Below, piece after piece: positions 16,749 to 25,173 of a stretch of 45,984 nucleotides of DNA. Position 1 is the first letter of the stretch. Each line of letters starts with the position of its first letter. The translations under genes and the position numbers were made by a program. Source of the DNA: Opitutaceae bacterium. GTDB taxonomy: Bacteria; Verrucomicrobiota; Verrucomicrobiia; Opitutales; Opitutaceae. The DNA is taken from NCBI GenBank assembly GCA_030648295.1, contig JAUSID010000070.1:1-45984 (forward strand), given 5' to 3'. The notes beneath the pieces are model-generated. The model was given only the letters and a program-made list of their open reading frames with translations, had not been told where the DNA came from and made no database searches.

Positions 16749-18449
16749 ATGAAAATCCCCGCTTCACTCCTCGTGGCCGCACTCGGCCTGGCATCGCTCG
16801 AAGTCCACGCGGTCGCTGCCTCGTCGATTAACGTCGTCGCCACCGGCGGCCCGACGACCGCCGCGACTTTCGAGTGCATCAGTATTTATTACCCCAGCGC
16901 TGACGCATCCGCCTGCCAGGTACACTATCGCGCCGCGGGAGCGTCCGAGTGGCGGCCGGCGCTCGAACTCGTGTTCGATCCACGGAACCAGGAGCATCGC
17001 GGCAGCGTGGTGGGATTGAAACCCGACACGGCCTACGAGCTCCGGCTCACGCACCAGAACCAGGCAAAGGTGCTCAATGCGCGGACGCGCAGCGATCGCT
17101 TCCCCATTGGCAGGACGACCCACGTGGAATCGCAGTCGACCGCGCTCGAGATCAGCGAATCGGGCACACCGACCTCATACCATCTCATCACGCCGAACCC
17201 GCAAACGCGCGCGACGATCGACGTCCGCAACCAGCTGGATCACACCGTCGTGGTCGACGCGAACTACGTCGTGATTCGCGGCCTCGAACTCAAGAACGCG
17301 GCGCGCCACGGGATCTACATCAAGCCGGGCCGCCATCACATCGTGGTCGAGGACTGCCATATCACCTTCTGGGGCCGGATCGGCGGCCCGATCAGCTACG
17401 GCAACGCGAGCAACAGCGACAGCGCGATCTATGCCGACCGCGGCGCCGGCGATCTCGTGTTGCAACGCAACCTGCTCGAAAACCCGCGCGGTGCGTCCAA
17501 CGACTGGGATACCGGCCACCCGGCGGGACCGCAGGGCATCAGCCTGATCAATTCATCCGGCAACAACGTCATCCGGTACAATGAAATCCTCTCGACCGAA
17601 GATCACGGCTTCAACGACGGGATCGGCGGCGGCTCGAACTTCAGCGACGCGGGCAGCCCCAATCGTGATTCCGACATCCACGGCAACATCATCGCCGGCG
17701 TGTGGGACGACGCCATTGAGAGCGAAGGCGCGAACATGAACGTGCGGATCTGGGGCAATTATATTTACCGCACCTATCAGCACGTCGCGACCGCCAGCAC
17801 CTCGAAGGGCCCGTTGTATATTTTCCGGAACGTGTTTGGGACGGCGCGCCGCACTCACATCAACTCGATTGGTGGCGCGATGATCAAGACCGGCGGGCGC
17901 GACGAGTTTGTCGGCGGGCGCAAATTTGTTTTTCACAACACCGCGCTGCAGCCCGGCGGCGCGTTCACGGTGTTCAGCGGCCATTCGGATCCGAACACGG
18001 TCACGCGGAACAACATCTTCGACTGCCCGGGCCGGCTGACGGGAACCCAGGCGCCGGAGAACCCCGGCGACTACGACTACGATTTCTACAGCGGCAACGA
18101 ACGCGGCTACGCGAAGGAAGCGCATGGCACGCGTGGCCGCGTCGCGTTCATCCCGTCGCATTATCTCGAGTTCTATCCCGCCGCGGTCGTGACCAGGGTC
18201 CAGTTCGGAAAAATCCCGGTCAACATGGGCGGAAAGGTAATGGAGATCACCGACCCGGTCGTGTCCGCGCCGAACCCGGTGATCGATGCCGGCACGCGAT
18301 TGCCGAACTTCAATGACGATTTCAACGGGCGTGCGCCTGATCTCGGTGCCTTTGAAATTGGCCGGCCTCCCCTGCGCTTCGGCCGGCGTGCGGTCGAGAA
18401 CATCTGGGCGCCGTGGGAACTTTTCGCAGCCGAGAAGCCAACGTCGTAA
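16749..18449 (+). CDS. Secreted right-handed parallel beta-helix protein
   Basis: 566-aa exported protein. Signal peptide MKIPASLLVAALGLASLEV (cleavage near AVAAS), then a fibronectin-like domain (about 28-110, ending LKPDTAYELRLTHQ), then a parallel beta-helix (about 130-460) with successive turns such as YVVIRGLELKNAARHGIYIK, HHIVVEDCHITFWG, GNNVIRYNEIL and SDIHGNIIAGVWDDAIESEG. This fold is common in polysaccharide lyases, epimerases and hydrolases of acidic glycans, but no catalytic site could be assigned. The C-terminus carries APDLGAFEIGRPP, nearly matching the end of the beta-helix protein at 23916-25106 (APDLGAFEAGQPP). It may act on glycans or bind them at the cell surface. Confidence 0.85.
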   Translation: MKIPASLLVAALGLASLEVHAVAASSINVVATGGPTTAATFECISIYYPSADASACQVHYRAAGASEWRPALELVFDPRNQEHRGSVVGLKPDTAYELRLTHQNQAKVLNARTRSDRFPIGRTTHVESQSTALEISESGTPTSYHLITPNPQTRATIDVRNQLDHTVVVDANYVVIRGLELKNAARHGIYIKPGRHHIVVEDCHITFWGRIGGPISYGNASNSDSAIYADRGAGDLVLQRNLLENPRGASNDWDTGHPAGPQGISLINSSGNNVIRYNEILSTEDHGFNDGIGGGSNFSDAGSPNRDSDIHGNIIAGVWDDAIESEGANMNVRIWGNYIYRTYQHVATASTSKGPLYIFRNVFGTARRTHINSIGGAMIKTGGRDEFVGGRKFVFHNTALQPGGAFTVFSGHSDPNTVTRNNIFDCPGRLTGTQAPENPGDYDYDFYSGNERGYAKEAHGTRGRVAFIPSHYLEFYPAAVVTRVQFGKIPVNMGGKVMEITDPVVSAPNPVIDAGTRLPNFNDDFNGRAPDLGAFEIGRPPLRFGRRAVENIWAPWELFAAEKPTS

Positions 18450-18811
18450 TTCCTGGAAGCGTTGGGACCGCGGGCGTCGTCGCCCGCCAGACATTCCGAT
18501 CCGCGAATCGATTTTCCCCGGGAGCGCGGGCGTCTCGCCCGCCCCATCGTTTCGATCGCCCGTTCGATGTCTCCCCGGGAGCGCGGGCGCCCTCGCCCGC
18601 CCCACCGTTACGATCGCCCGTTCGATCTTCTCCGCCCTTGCGGGCCGGAGGCCCGCGCTCCCAGGGGAAAATCCGTTTCGAACTACAGGACGAAGCCGCG
18701 GCGAGGACGCCGCGGCTCCATTACCCGACCGTCGCAGCCGACCTCAGGAGGCTGGTGCCAGCGAAACTCCAGCCTCGTTACCTCGGCGGCCACACCCCGG
18801 CTACACTGCGC
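18450..18811. other. Gap between convergent genes with a REP array
   Basis: 362 bp between the convergent beta-helix and TonB-receptor genes. Most of it (18464-18672) is a tandem array of GGAG-type hairpin units; the rest, up to the receptor stop codon, shows nothing recognisable. Confidence 0.6.
18464..18672. repeat. Tandem array of ~57-bp GGAG-type REP units with inverted closing hairpin
   Basis: Three direct units start at 18464, 18520 and 18577. Each is GGGA(G/C)CGCGGGCG, a short loop and CGCCCGCC, plus a linker of the kind CGATCGCCCGTTCGAT (degenerate in unit 1). An inverted hairpin, GCGGGCC-GGA-GGCCCGC followed by GCTCC, closes the array at 18640-18662. The locus at 33528-33617 has the same unit, linker and closing hairpin once. 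This is a BIME-like layout between convergent genes. Confidence 0.75.
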
Positions 18812-21730
18812 TCAGAAACTCCCGCTCACGCCGAACTTGATCACGGTCGTGTAGAGATCGTTCCGCACGGCGCGATCCCTGATGTAGCGGTAGGTGTGAT
18901 TCGTGCCGGTGTTGAACACGTTGATCACATCCGCATAGACGCTGAGCCGGCGGTTGAGCGCGTAGGCGAGGTTCAGATCAACCGGAGTGCTGCCCTTGTC
19001 GTAGGTGCGCCGCGACGGATCCGCGTTGAACGACTCGAGCCGGTCGCTCGAGTAGTTCATCTTCACGCGGGCCGTCCAACCGTGGCCGATGTAAGACACG
19101 CCGACGTTACCCGTGCGCGGGGTGAAGAGCGGCAGCTGCGAGCCGGTGCGGGCGGCGCCGGGCGTGCCATAGTCGCCCTCCGTGCGCAGCCACGTGAAGT
19201 TGAGGAAGGCGCCAAAGCCGCGCCAGAATCCGGGGAGGTGGCTGAACTGCTGGCTGTAGGAGAACTCCAATCCGCGAATCGTGGCCGAGCCGCCGTTGCG
19301 ATCCGTCGTGAGTTCATAGCCGGTGTAGGCCTCGCCGACGTCGTTGTCGGGTCCGAGCGTGCCCACGTTGGCGCGAAAGATGAAGTTGCGCAGGTTCTTC
19401 TCGAACACGCCCACCGAGACCAGGCCCGCGGGCTCGAAGTAGTATTCCAGCGCAGCGTCATAGTTTTTCGAATACTGCGGTTGCAGCTCGGGATTGTTCG
19501 CCGTCACGCGCAGCCGATCGTTGTCGACCGACGTGGTCGGGATGATTTGGCCGAAGTTCGGGCGGCCGATGCCCGTGGAGTAGCTGAGCCGGCCCACCAG
19601 TCCCCGGGTGAAGTTGTATTTGAAATGCACGCTGGGGAACCAGTCGCGGTACTCGCCCTCGCCCACCCTTGGAAAATACTCCGCCGTCGCGCGGCGCGCG
19701 GTTTCCTCCGGCGTGACCGTTCCAACATAGGCCGCGCGCCGGGCGCGCTCCTCCGCGGTGATCTCCTGCCGCCAGCCGCGGCCCGTGAACACGGTGTCTT
19801 CGACCCGGACTCCGGTGATTACCAGCAGCGCGCCGAGCTTGACCTCGCCCTGCACATACGCGGCGCTCACGGTTTCCTCGGCGCTGCCGTCCTGCCGCAG
19901 GGTGTCGCGGGTCGTCGTGTTGACGTTTTCGCGGAAGAGCTGCGGCTGCGTCCGCAGCGTTTCCGCGAACTCCGGCAGCTTCAGAAACTGAAAGCCCTTC
20001 GGATACAGAAACGCCGTGTGCGTGTAGCCGGGATCGAAGAAGCGGCCCAAATCGTCATCATTGGCGGCGCCGACCGGCCCGGGCACGCCATCCGGCCCCA
20101 CGTAGCTGAAGACCTGGCGGCCCTGATCCTGCCGGCGCTTCTGCTCGCGATAACGTACGCCGGTCTTGATGACGAGTGGCACGGCGGTCTCCACCGGCTT
20201 CCGAAAGTTGAGCTGGCCGCCGACGATGCGGTCGCGGCTTTTGTGGTTGCGCAAATCGAGCGAGGTCATGGTCGAGTTGCGCGGGTCGTGGATGTCGGGC
20301 CCGCTGATCTGATCGATCACGAAATATCGGTGCGTGCGCGAGCGATCGAAGCTGAATCCGACGCCCGCGGTGCTGCGGTCCGGAATGAACCGCCGCTCCG
20401 TGCCTTTCGAGGGGGAGTAGTTGGCGGTGAAGTCGAGCTTGCCGCCCCACAGCGCGGTGCTCTCGCCGCCCAGGGTGAAGTTCAGCGTCTCGACATCGCG
20501 GTTGCGCAGATTCTGGTTGATCGTGAACGTCTGGTTGCGCGTTTCTGTGACGTTCTCGGTCACGGAGACGATGTTGCTGGCCGCGGCGGCACTGATGGTC
20601 GGCTGGCGGCGGTTCAACTGGTCCTTGTAGAGCGAATACATCGTGTTGAAATAAATTTTGGTCGCCTCGGTCAGTTTGTAGTCGAGCCGCAGCCCGAGGC
20701 CGGCGCGCTTGTGCTTCAGCTGATCCTGCCCCCAGTTGCGCGCCGTAAAGAACACCGGGCGATCCGTGTCCGACGTCGGTTCGTAATCGAGATTGCTCCG
20801 GTCGCGCGGCTTGTGGGACTCGTTGTAGCTCGCGGTGAAGAGCAGCCCGACCTTGTTCTTGATCACGTCGGAGTAGCTGATGCTCGCGAGCGGCCGGAAC
20901 GACATCTGATCGAGGTTCAGCGTGTTGCCGATGTTGTAGGTGAACCGCCGGCCCTTGCGATCGAGGGCGCTCTTCGTCTTGAGGTTCACCGCGCCGCCGA
21001 TCGAGTCGGCGTCCATATCCGGCGTGGCCGCCTTGGTAATCTCGATCGTCTCGATGAAGTCCGCCGGGATCTTGTCGATCTCGAAGGCGCGATTCAAATC
21101 GCGGGTCGAGCCGTTGGCGCCGCGCGTGCCGTCGACACTGACGGCGTTCAGGTTCGAGTTCGCGCCACGGATCTGAATGCGGATGATTTCTCCCTCCGAC
21201 TCCTCCTTGCTGACGCCGGGCATGCGCAGGAGGAAGTTGCCCAGGTTGAGATCGGCCACGTTACCGAAGGCGTCGGAGGAGATCACATCCTTCACATTGC
21301 CCGCGTTGCGGCGTTGCGTGATGGCGAGCGCGTTGCCCTCGCGCTCGCCCTCCACGACGAACTTGTCGAGCTGATACACGCCGGAACTCAGCTCGATGTC
21401 CTGCGTCGTGGTGCCGCCCGCGGTGACGTTCACCTCGATCGTCTTCGCGTCGAGGCCGGAATAAGTCGCCGTGACCGAATACCGGCCCGGCGCGAGATTG
21501 GGCAAGGCATAGGAACCCGTGCGGGTGGTCAGTACGGACATGTTTCCCGGGGAAACGGTGACCTCCGCGCCTTCGAGGTATTGCCCGGTCGCGGTGTTGC
21601 TCACCGTGCCGGTGATACCGGCGGAGGTTTGAGCGAACGCCGGGACGATGGATGACAATGAACAAACGAGTGCGACAAGAGCCGCGCGAAATAGCCGGTG
21701 CGTCCGACTGCATCGATGGGGAGTAGTCAT
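18812..21730 (-). CDS. TonB-dependent receptor with carboxypeptidase-regulatory-like domain
   Basis: 972-aa outer-membrane receptor. I chose the ATG at 21730 (MTTPHRCSRTHRLFRAALVA, signal peptide cleaved near PAFAQ); an in-frame ATG at 21757 would add nine residues. Domains: carboxypeptidase-regulatory-like (about 36-112, GITGTVSNTATGQYLEGAEV), plug (about 120-260, with LGNFLLRMPGVSKEES, RIQIRGANSNLNAVSVDG and IEITKAATPDMDADSIGG), and a barrel ending GVSGSF. It shares the KAxTPDxDxDxxGG plug motif with the receptor at 3674-6628, so both belong to one subfamily. It is the last gene of a minus-strand run with the GT-C/TPR, beta-helix and phosphoesterase genes. Confidence 0.95.
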   Translation of the reverse strand: MTTPHRCSRTHRLFRAALVALVCSLSSIVPAFAQTSAGITGTVSNTATGQYLEGAEVTVSPGNMSVLTTRTGSYALPNLAPGRYSVTATYSGLDAKTIEVNVTAGGTTTQDIELSSGVYQLDKFVVEGEREGNALAITQRRNAGNVKDVISSDAFGNVADLNLGNFLLRMPGVSKEESEGEIIRIQIRGANSNLNAVSVDGTRGANGSTRDLNRAFEIDKIPADFIETIEITKAATPDMDADSIGGAVNLKTKSALDRKGRRFTYNIGNTLNLDQMSFRPLASISYSDVIKNKVGLLFTASYNESHKPRDRSNLDYEPTSDTDRPVFFTARNWGQDQLKHKRAGLGLRLDYKLTEATKIYFNTMYSLYKDQLNRRQPTISAAAASNIVSVTENVTETRNQTFTINQNLRNRDVETLNFTLGGESTALWGGKLDFTANYSPSKGTERRFIPDRSTAGVGFSFDRSRTHRYFVIDQISGPDIHDPRNSTMTSLDLRNHKSRDRIVGGQLNFRKPVETAVPLVIKTGVRYREQKRRQDQGRQVFSYVGPDGVPGPVGAANDDDLGRFFDPGYTHTAFLYPKGFQFLKLPEFAETLRTQPQLFRENVNTTTRDTLRQDGSAEETVSAAYVQGEVKLGALLVITGVRVEDTVFTGRGWRQEITAEERARRAAYVGTVTPEETARRATAEYFPRVGEGEYRDWFPSVHFKYNFTRGLVGRLSYSTGIGRPNFGQIIPTTSVDNDRLRVTANNPELQPQYSKNYDAALEYYFEPAGLVSVGVFEKNLRNFIFRANVGTLGPDNDVGEAYTGYELTTDRNGGSATIRGLEFSYSQQFSHLPGFWRGFGAFLNFTWLRTEGDYGTPGAARTGSQLPLFTPRTGNVGVSYIGHGWTARVKMNYSSDRLESFNADPSRRTYDKGSTPVDLNLAYALNRRLSVYADVINVFNTGTNHTYRYIRDRAVRNDLYTTVIKFGVSGSF

Positions 21731-21805
21731 GGTTGTAAGCAGTTCGAGGCGCAGCACTGCACTCGAACGGGTTCAGACGATAAGGCGCCGGTCAGGCTCA
21801 GGGGT

Positions 21806-21852
21806 GAGACCGAAAGCCGCGCTTTTCGGACTTCAAAAAGCGCGGCGGTCTC
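21806..21852. repeat. Long imperfect hairpin between GT-C/TPR and receptor genes
   Basis: Arms GAGACCGAAAGCCGCGCTTTT and AAAAAGCGCGGCGGTCTC pair over about 17 bp with a bulge and an 8-nt loop. It lies between two minus-strand genes (the stop at 21911 and the start at 21730). There is no T-run on the minus side, so it may be an mRNA-stabilising hairpin or another repeat type rather than an intrinsic terminator. Confidence 0.6.
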
Positions 21853-21910
21853 GCACGAGTCAAGTGAAAGGTCAGCGCTGCGCGCAAAAAAATTCCGACC
21901 GCGCCGTGCA

Positions 21911-23839
21911 CTATCGCGCTTGTTCCCGCCGCTTCAATCCGGACCGCGCGACCTCGAGATTGCTGCGCGCGTCCGCGTAATCCGGCTTCAGCCGGAGCGC
22001 CTCCTCGAACTGCACCACGGCGTCGGCCGGGCGGCCCGCGCCGAGCAGCGCGGCGCCGTAGTTGTTCCGCGCCTCCGCGTCCGCCGGCTTCAGCTCGACC
22101 GACCGCGCATAATGACCGACCGCCGCCTCGAAGCGTCCCAGCTCGAAACACGCGCTGCCGGAGTTGTAGTGCGCTTCGAGCAGCGTGGGATCGAGCCGCA
22201 GCGCCGCCTCGTAATGCTCGAGCGCGCGTTGCGGCTGATCGCGCTGGAACCAGACATTGCCGAGCGTGAGCTGCGCATCCGCCAGCTGCGGATCGAGCTG
22301 GAGCGCACGCTCGAGCCGCGCGACCGCACCCGGCAGATCATCACTCCGGAAAAGCGCGAGCCCGTGATTGTACCAGGTCCGCGCATGATTCGGCCGCAGC
22401 CGGATCGACTCGGCGAAACGCGCGGCAGCCTCGCCTGCCCGACCGAGATCCAGCAGCGCGCTGCCGAGACTGTTGTGATATTTCGGGTCGCGCGGGTTCA
22501 GCGCGATCGCCCGCTCGAAGTGCGTCACGGCCGGTGCGGGACGGCCGGCATCGGCCAGAGCCAGGGCGTAGTTGTACTGCGCGCGTGAATTCTGCGGTCG
22601 CTTCGCCACCGTATCGCCCCAGAGCGCGATTTCGCTGCGATAATCTTCATTGCGCCCGAACGTGAGCAGCATGAGCGCCAGCGTGGCGATCATCACAGCC
22701 GCGACCATCGCGCGCCGACTGAAAGCGGTGTGCAGCGCGACGACGGCGATCGCCATGACCGCCGCCAGCGGCAGGTACATCCGGTTTTCCGCGATGGGCT
22801 GCTCTGCGACTGGCACAATGCTCGACGTCGGCGCGAGCAGCAGCAAAAACGCCGCGGCCGCGAACCCGAGCTGCGAGCCCCGCCGAACCGCCCGGACCGT
22901 GCCCGCCACCATCACCGCGACGAGTATCGCAGCCATGACGATGAGCGCGGGGCTTTGCGCGTACACCGGGCCGTAATCGAAAACCAGCGGCCGCGGCCAG
23001 AACGCGAGCTTCACGTAGTGCGCGATCGCGACACATTCGGTGAGTGCATATTTCCCGGACGACACGCCGAGCCCGTAGCCAACGCTGCGCTGGCTCAAAC
23101 CGGCCGACATGACGTATCCGAGCATCAACCACGTCGACGCCAGGGCGGCATAATAACGCCAGCGTTGCCGGAGCGCGCCGCGGAATGAACCGGCGACGAA
23201 TGTGCGGTCATACAACCACACGAGCACTGGCGCGGTCACCATCACCTCCTTGCTCAGCATACCAAGCGCGCATGCCACGATCGAAGTCAGATGCCACCGG
23301 CGGGCGCCGCGTTCGCAGCCGCGGATGAACCCGTACAACGTGAGCAGGTAAAAGAACCCCATCAGCAGTTCCGTCCGCTGTGACAGATATACGACCGACG
23401 CGGTGAGCAGCGGATGAACCGACCAGATCAACGCGACCACGAGTGCCAGCCATGACGCCCGTGGTCGACCCACGGCGAGCAGGGTGCGCCGGACGATTCC
23501 GAGCAGCAGCAGCGTCGACCCGAGGTGAAGCAGCAGGTTGCCGGCATGGTAACTCCGCACATTGTTGCCGCCGATCGCGCAGTTCAGCGCGAGGCTGAGA
23601 TTCGCGATCGGCCGGCCGCCGATTCCGGTGTCCGGCGGCGGCGACAACGCGCGCGTCAGCGGCCAGAGCGAGCGAATCGTCGGGTTGTCCCGAATCGCCG
23701 GAAAATCATCGAAGGTGAACGTCCCCGAAAAACTGTTGAGATACGCCAGCACGACCGCGACGACGCAGACCGCCGCGGCGGCGACCGGCGCCAGCCCGCT
23801 TTCGCGCGCGGCGGGAATGTCGCGATCAGGCGGCGTCAC
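21911..23839 (-). CDS. Polytopic membrane protein with C-terminal TPR array (GT-C/TMTC-like)
   Basis: 642 aa from GTG 23839. About ten hydrophobic segments fill residues 12-400. The first extracytoplasmic loop carries TFTFDDFPAIRDNPTI and a later GGRPIANLSLALN, the pattern of GT-C glycosyltransferases of the TMTC type, which use lipid-linked sugars. From about 415 to 630 there are about six TPR units (for example AVTHFERAIALNPRDPKYHN and ALEHYEAALRLDPTLLEAHY). It may glycosylate exported proteins. Start choice: the frame also runs to an ATG at 23971, but that would overlap the upstream gene and translate a REP hairpin at 23856-23877, so the GTG just after the hairpin is preferred. Confidence 0.8.
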   Translation of the reverse strand: MTPPDRDIPAARESGLAPVAAAAVCVVAVVLAYLNSFSGTFTFDDFPAIRDNPTIRSLWPLTRALSPPPDTGIGGRPIANLSLALNCAIGGNNVRSYHAGNLLLHLGSTLLLLGIVRRTLLAVGRPRASWLALVVALIWSVHPLLTASVVYLSQRTELLMGFFYLLTLYGFIRGCERGARRWHLTSIVACALGMLSKEVMVTAPVLVWLYDRTFVAGSFRGALRQRWRYYAALASTWLMLGYVMSAGLSQRSVGYGLGVSSGKYALTECVAIAHYVKLAFWPRPLVFDYGPVYAQSPALIVMAAILVAVMVAGTVRAVRRGSQLGFAAAAFLLLLAPTSSIVPVAEQPIAENRMYLPLAAVMAIAVVALHTAFSRRAMVAAVMIATLALMLLTFGRNEDYRSEIALWGDTVAKRPQNSRAQYNYALALADAGRPAPAVTHFERAIALNPRDPKYHNSLGSALLDLGRAGEAAARFAESIRLRPNHARTWYNHGLALFRSDDLPGAVARLERALQLDPQLADAQLTLGNVWFQRDQPQRALEHYEAALRLDPTLLEAHYNSGSACFELGRFEAAVGHYARSVELKPADAEARNNYGAALLGAGRPADAVVQFEEALRLKPDYADARSNLEVARSGLKRREQAR

Positions 23840-23855
23840 GGGTGAGCCGCGGAAT

Positions 23856-23877
23856 GCGGGCGGGACGCCCGCGCTCC
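23856..23877 (-). repeat. GGAG-type REP-like hairpin
   Basis: GCGGGCGGGACGCCCGCGCTCC on the plus strand, that is GGAG plus a GCGGGCG-TCC-CGCCCGC hairpin on the minus strand. It occupies most of the gap between the beta-helix stop codon and the proposed GTG start of the GT-C/TPR gene. Confidence 0.65.
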
Positions 23878-23915
23878 CAGGATTCGGCGCTTCGTCCCCT
23901 CCTGACGACCGCGCT

Positions 23916-25106
23916 TCATTTCGCCGGCGGCCGAACGAACCCCGGCGGCGGCTGGCCGGCTTCGAATGCACCCAGGTCCGGAGCGCTGCCGCTGAATGTG
24001 TCAGATGCCAGGGTCAGCACTTCCCCGTTGAACTCGAACTTCGCCACGCCGCGATCGAGACACACGCCGCCCGCGCGCGGCTGGAAGCTGGCGTCGAGGG
24101 CCGGGTCGGCGGACACGAATTCCTCCTCGTGCAGATCGCAGTCCTCGAAGCTGCGGCCGTTCTTCCACTGGAGATTTTTTCCCGCCGCGGAATCACCTTG
24201 CACCCGCTTCACGGCGGTCTTGGCGACTTCGGTGATGACGTTGTTCAGGAGCACCATGTTGTCGCCGCCGGTGACGCCATATTCGCCTCCGACGATCGTG
24301 TTGTTGATTACATATACGCGCTCGACCAGTTCGGCCCCCGCGTAATTCTCGCGGGTATTGCCGTCCTTCATGCAAGCAATCCCGGCCATGGCATTGCGGA
24401 CAAAAAGATTTCGCTCCACCCGGAACATCCGGTCGGACTTGTCGGGATAATCGATCAGCTGCAAGCCGTCCTCGCCGTTGCCGGAAATGACGTTGCCGCG
24501 AATGACAATCTCGAGCGGCGGCCCCGCGTATTTGTGCAGGCGCACCTCGATGCCGTCGTCCCGGTTGTCGCGAATGATATTGTGCTCGATGAGCGCGGCG
24601 CTCGCCTGATCCATATCGACCCCGTCGTCGCCGTTCCGCTCGAAAATATTGAAGCGGACGATCCCACTGCCGCCCTCGAAGCTCAGCGCGTCGCCATTGG
24701 CCGTGAACCGATTGTGCAGCACCTGGGCCTTGCCCCGGATGTTAACCGCGTGAGACGCGCCGCGAAAGGTGAACCCAACGATCTTTGTCTCCGGCCCCAC
24801 GCCGCGCTCAACCACGAGGATGCTGGCTCCGCGCTCGTTTCCCGGCCCGCTGACATCGAGTACAGTCTCGTCGATATGCCGCGGGTCATTGCTGGTGAGG
24901 AAATGCGAACCCAACGTGATGTTCTTCCCGGCCAGCTTCAGCGATTCCTTGTACGTTCCCGGCGCCACGAGGACGGTGTCGCCATTCTGCGCGGCGTCGA
25001 TGGCGGCTTGGATCGCCGGCTGGTCGCGCGGGACCCGAATCGTGGCGGCGCAGGCCGAGCCGGCAGCCGCGAGCAGAAAAAAGAAAAGGGGGCCGCGATG
25101 ATGCAT
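23916..25106 (-). CDS. Secreted parallel beta-helix protein (NosD/pectate-lyase-like fold)
   Basis: 396-aa exported protein with signal peptide MHHRGPLFFFLLAAAGSA. The N-terminal block TIRVPRDQPAIQAAIDAAQN followed by GDTVLVAPGTYKESL is the usual entry strand of right-handed beta-helix proteins. Regular turns follow (HNRFTANGDALSFEGG, FNIFERNGDDGVDMDQ, NIIRDNRDDGIEVR and NVISGNGEDGLQLI). The many NGDDG-like turns could bind calcium, by analogy with pectate lyases; this is not proven. The C-terminus APDLGAFEAGQPPPG mirrors that of the beta-helix protein at 16749-18449. The Tat-exported phosphoesterase gene lies 67 nt upstream on the same strand, suggesting co-transcription. Confidence 0.85.
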   Translation of the reverse strand: MHHRGPLFFFLLAAAGSACAATIRVPRDQPAIQAAIDAAQNGDTVLVAPGTYKESLKLAGKNITLGSHFLTSNDPRHIDETVLDVSGPGNERGASILVVERGVGPETKIVGFTFRGASHAVNIRGKAQVLHNRFTANGDALSFEGGSGIVRFNIFERNGDDGVDMDQASAALIEHNIIRDNRDDGIEVRLHKYAGPPLEIVIRGNVISGNGEDGLQLIDYPDKSDRMFRVERNLFVRNAMAGIACMKDGNTRENYAGAELVERVYVINNTIVGGEYGVTGGDNMVLLNNVITEVAKTAVKRVQGDSAAGKNLQWKNGRSFEDCDLHEEEFVSADPALDASFQPRAGGVCLDRGVAKFEFNGEVLTLASDTFSGSAPDLGAFEAGQPPPGFVRPPAK

Positions 25107-25173
25107 GGGGTGAAGCGGCGGGTTCAGTGGCGTGGTTTCACGTCGAGCCGCGGTCGCGCTGGATTGATCCCGC

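Noticed and set aside
18464-18672. Possible CRISPR array (regular units of about 57 bp)
   Set aside because: The linkers between hairpins are similar to each other instead of unique, there are only three units, and no cas gene is present. It fits a REP/BIME array.
18413-21655. A 1080-codon open plus-strand frame opposite the second TonB receptor
   Set aside because: It is antisense to a receptor with clear plug and barrel motifs; its product is Arg/Ala/Val-rich with no domain, a common by-product of GC-rich codon bias. The same holds for long antisense frames at 1214-2941, 5003-6697, 27593-30349, 33718-35268 and 40393-41904.
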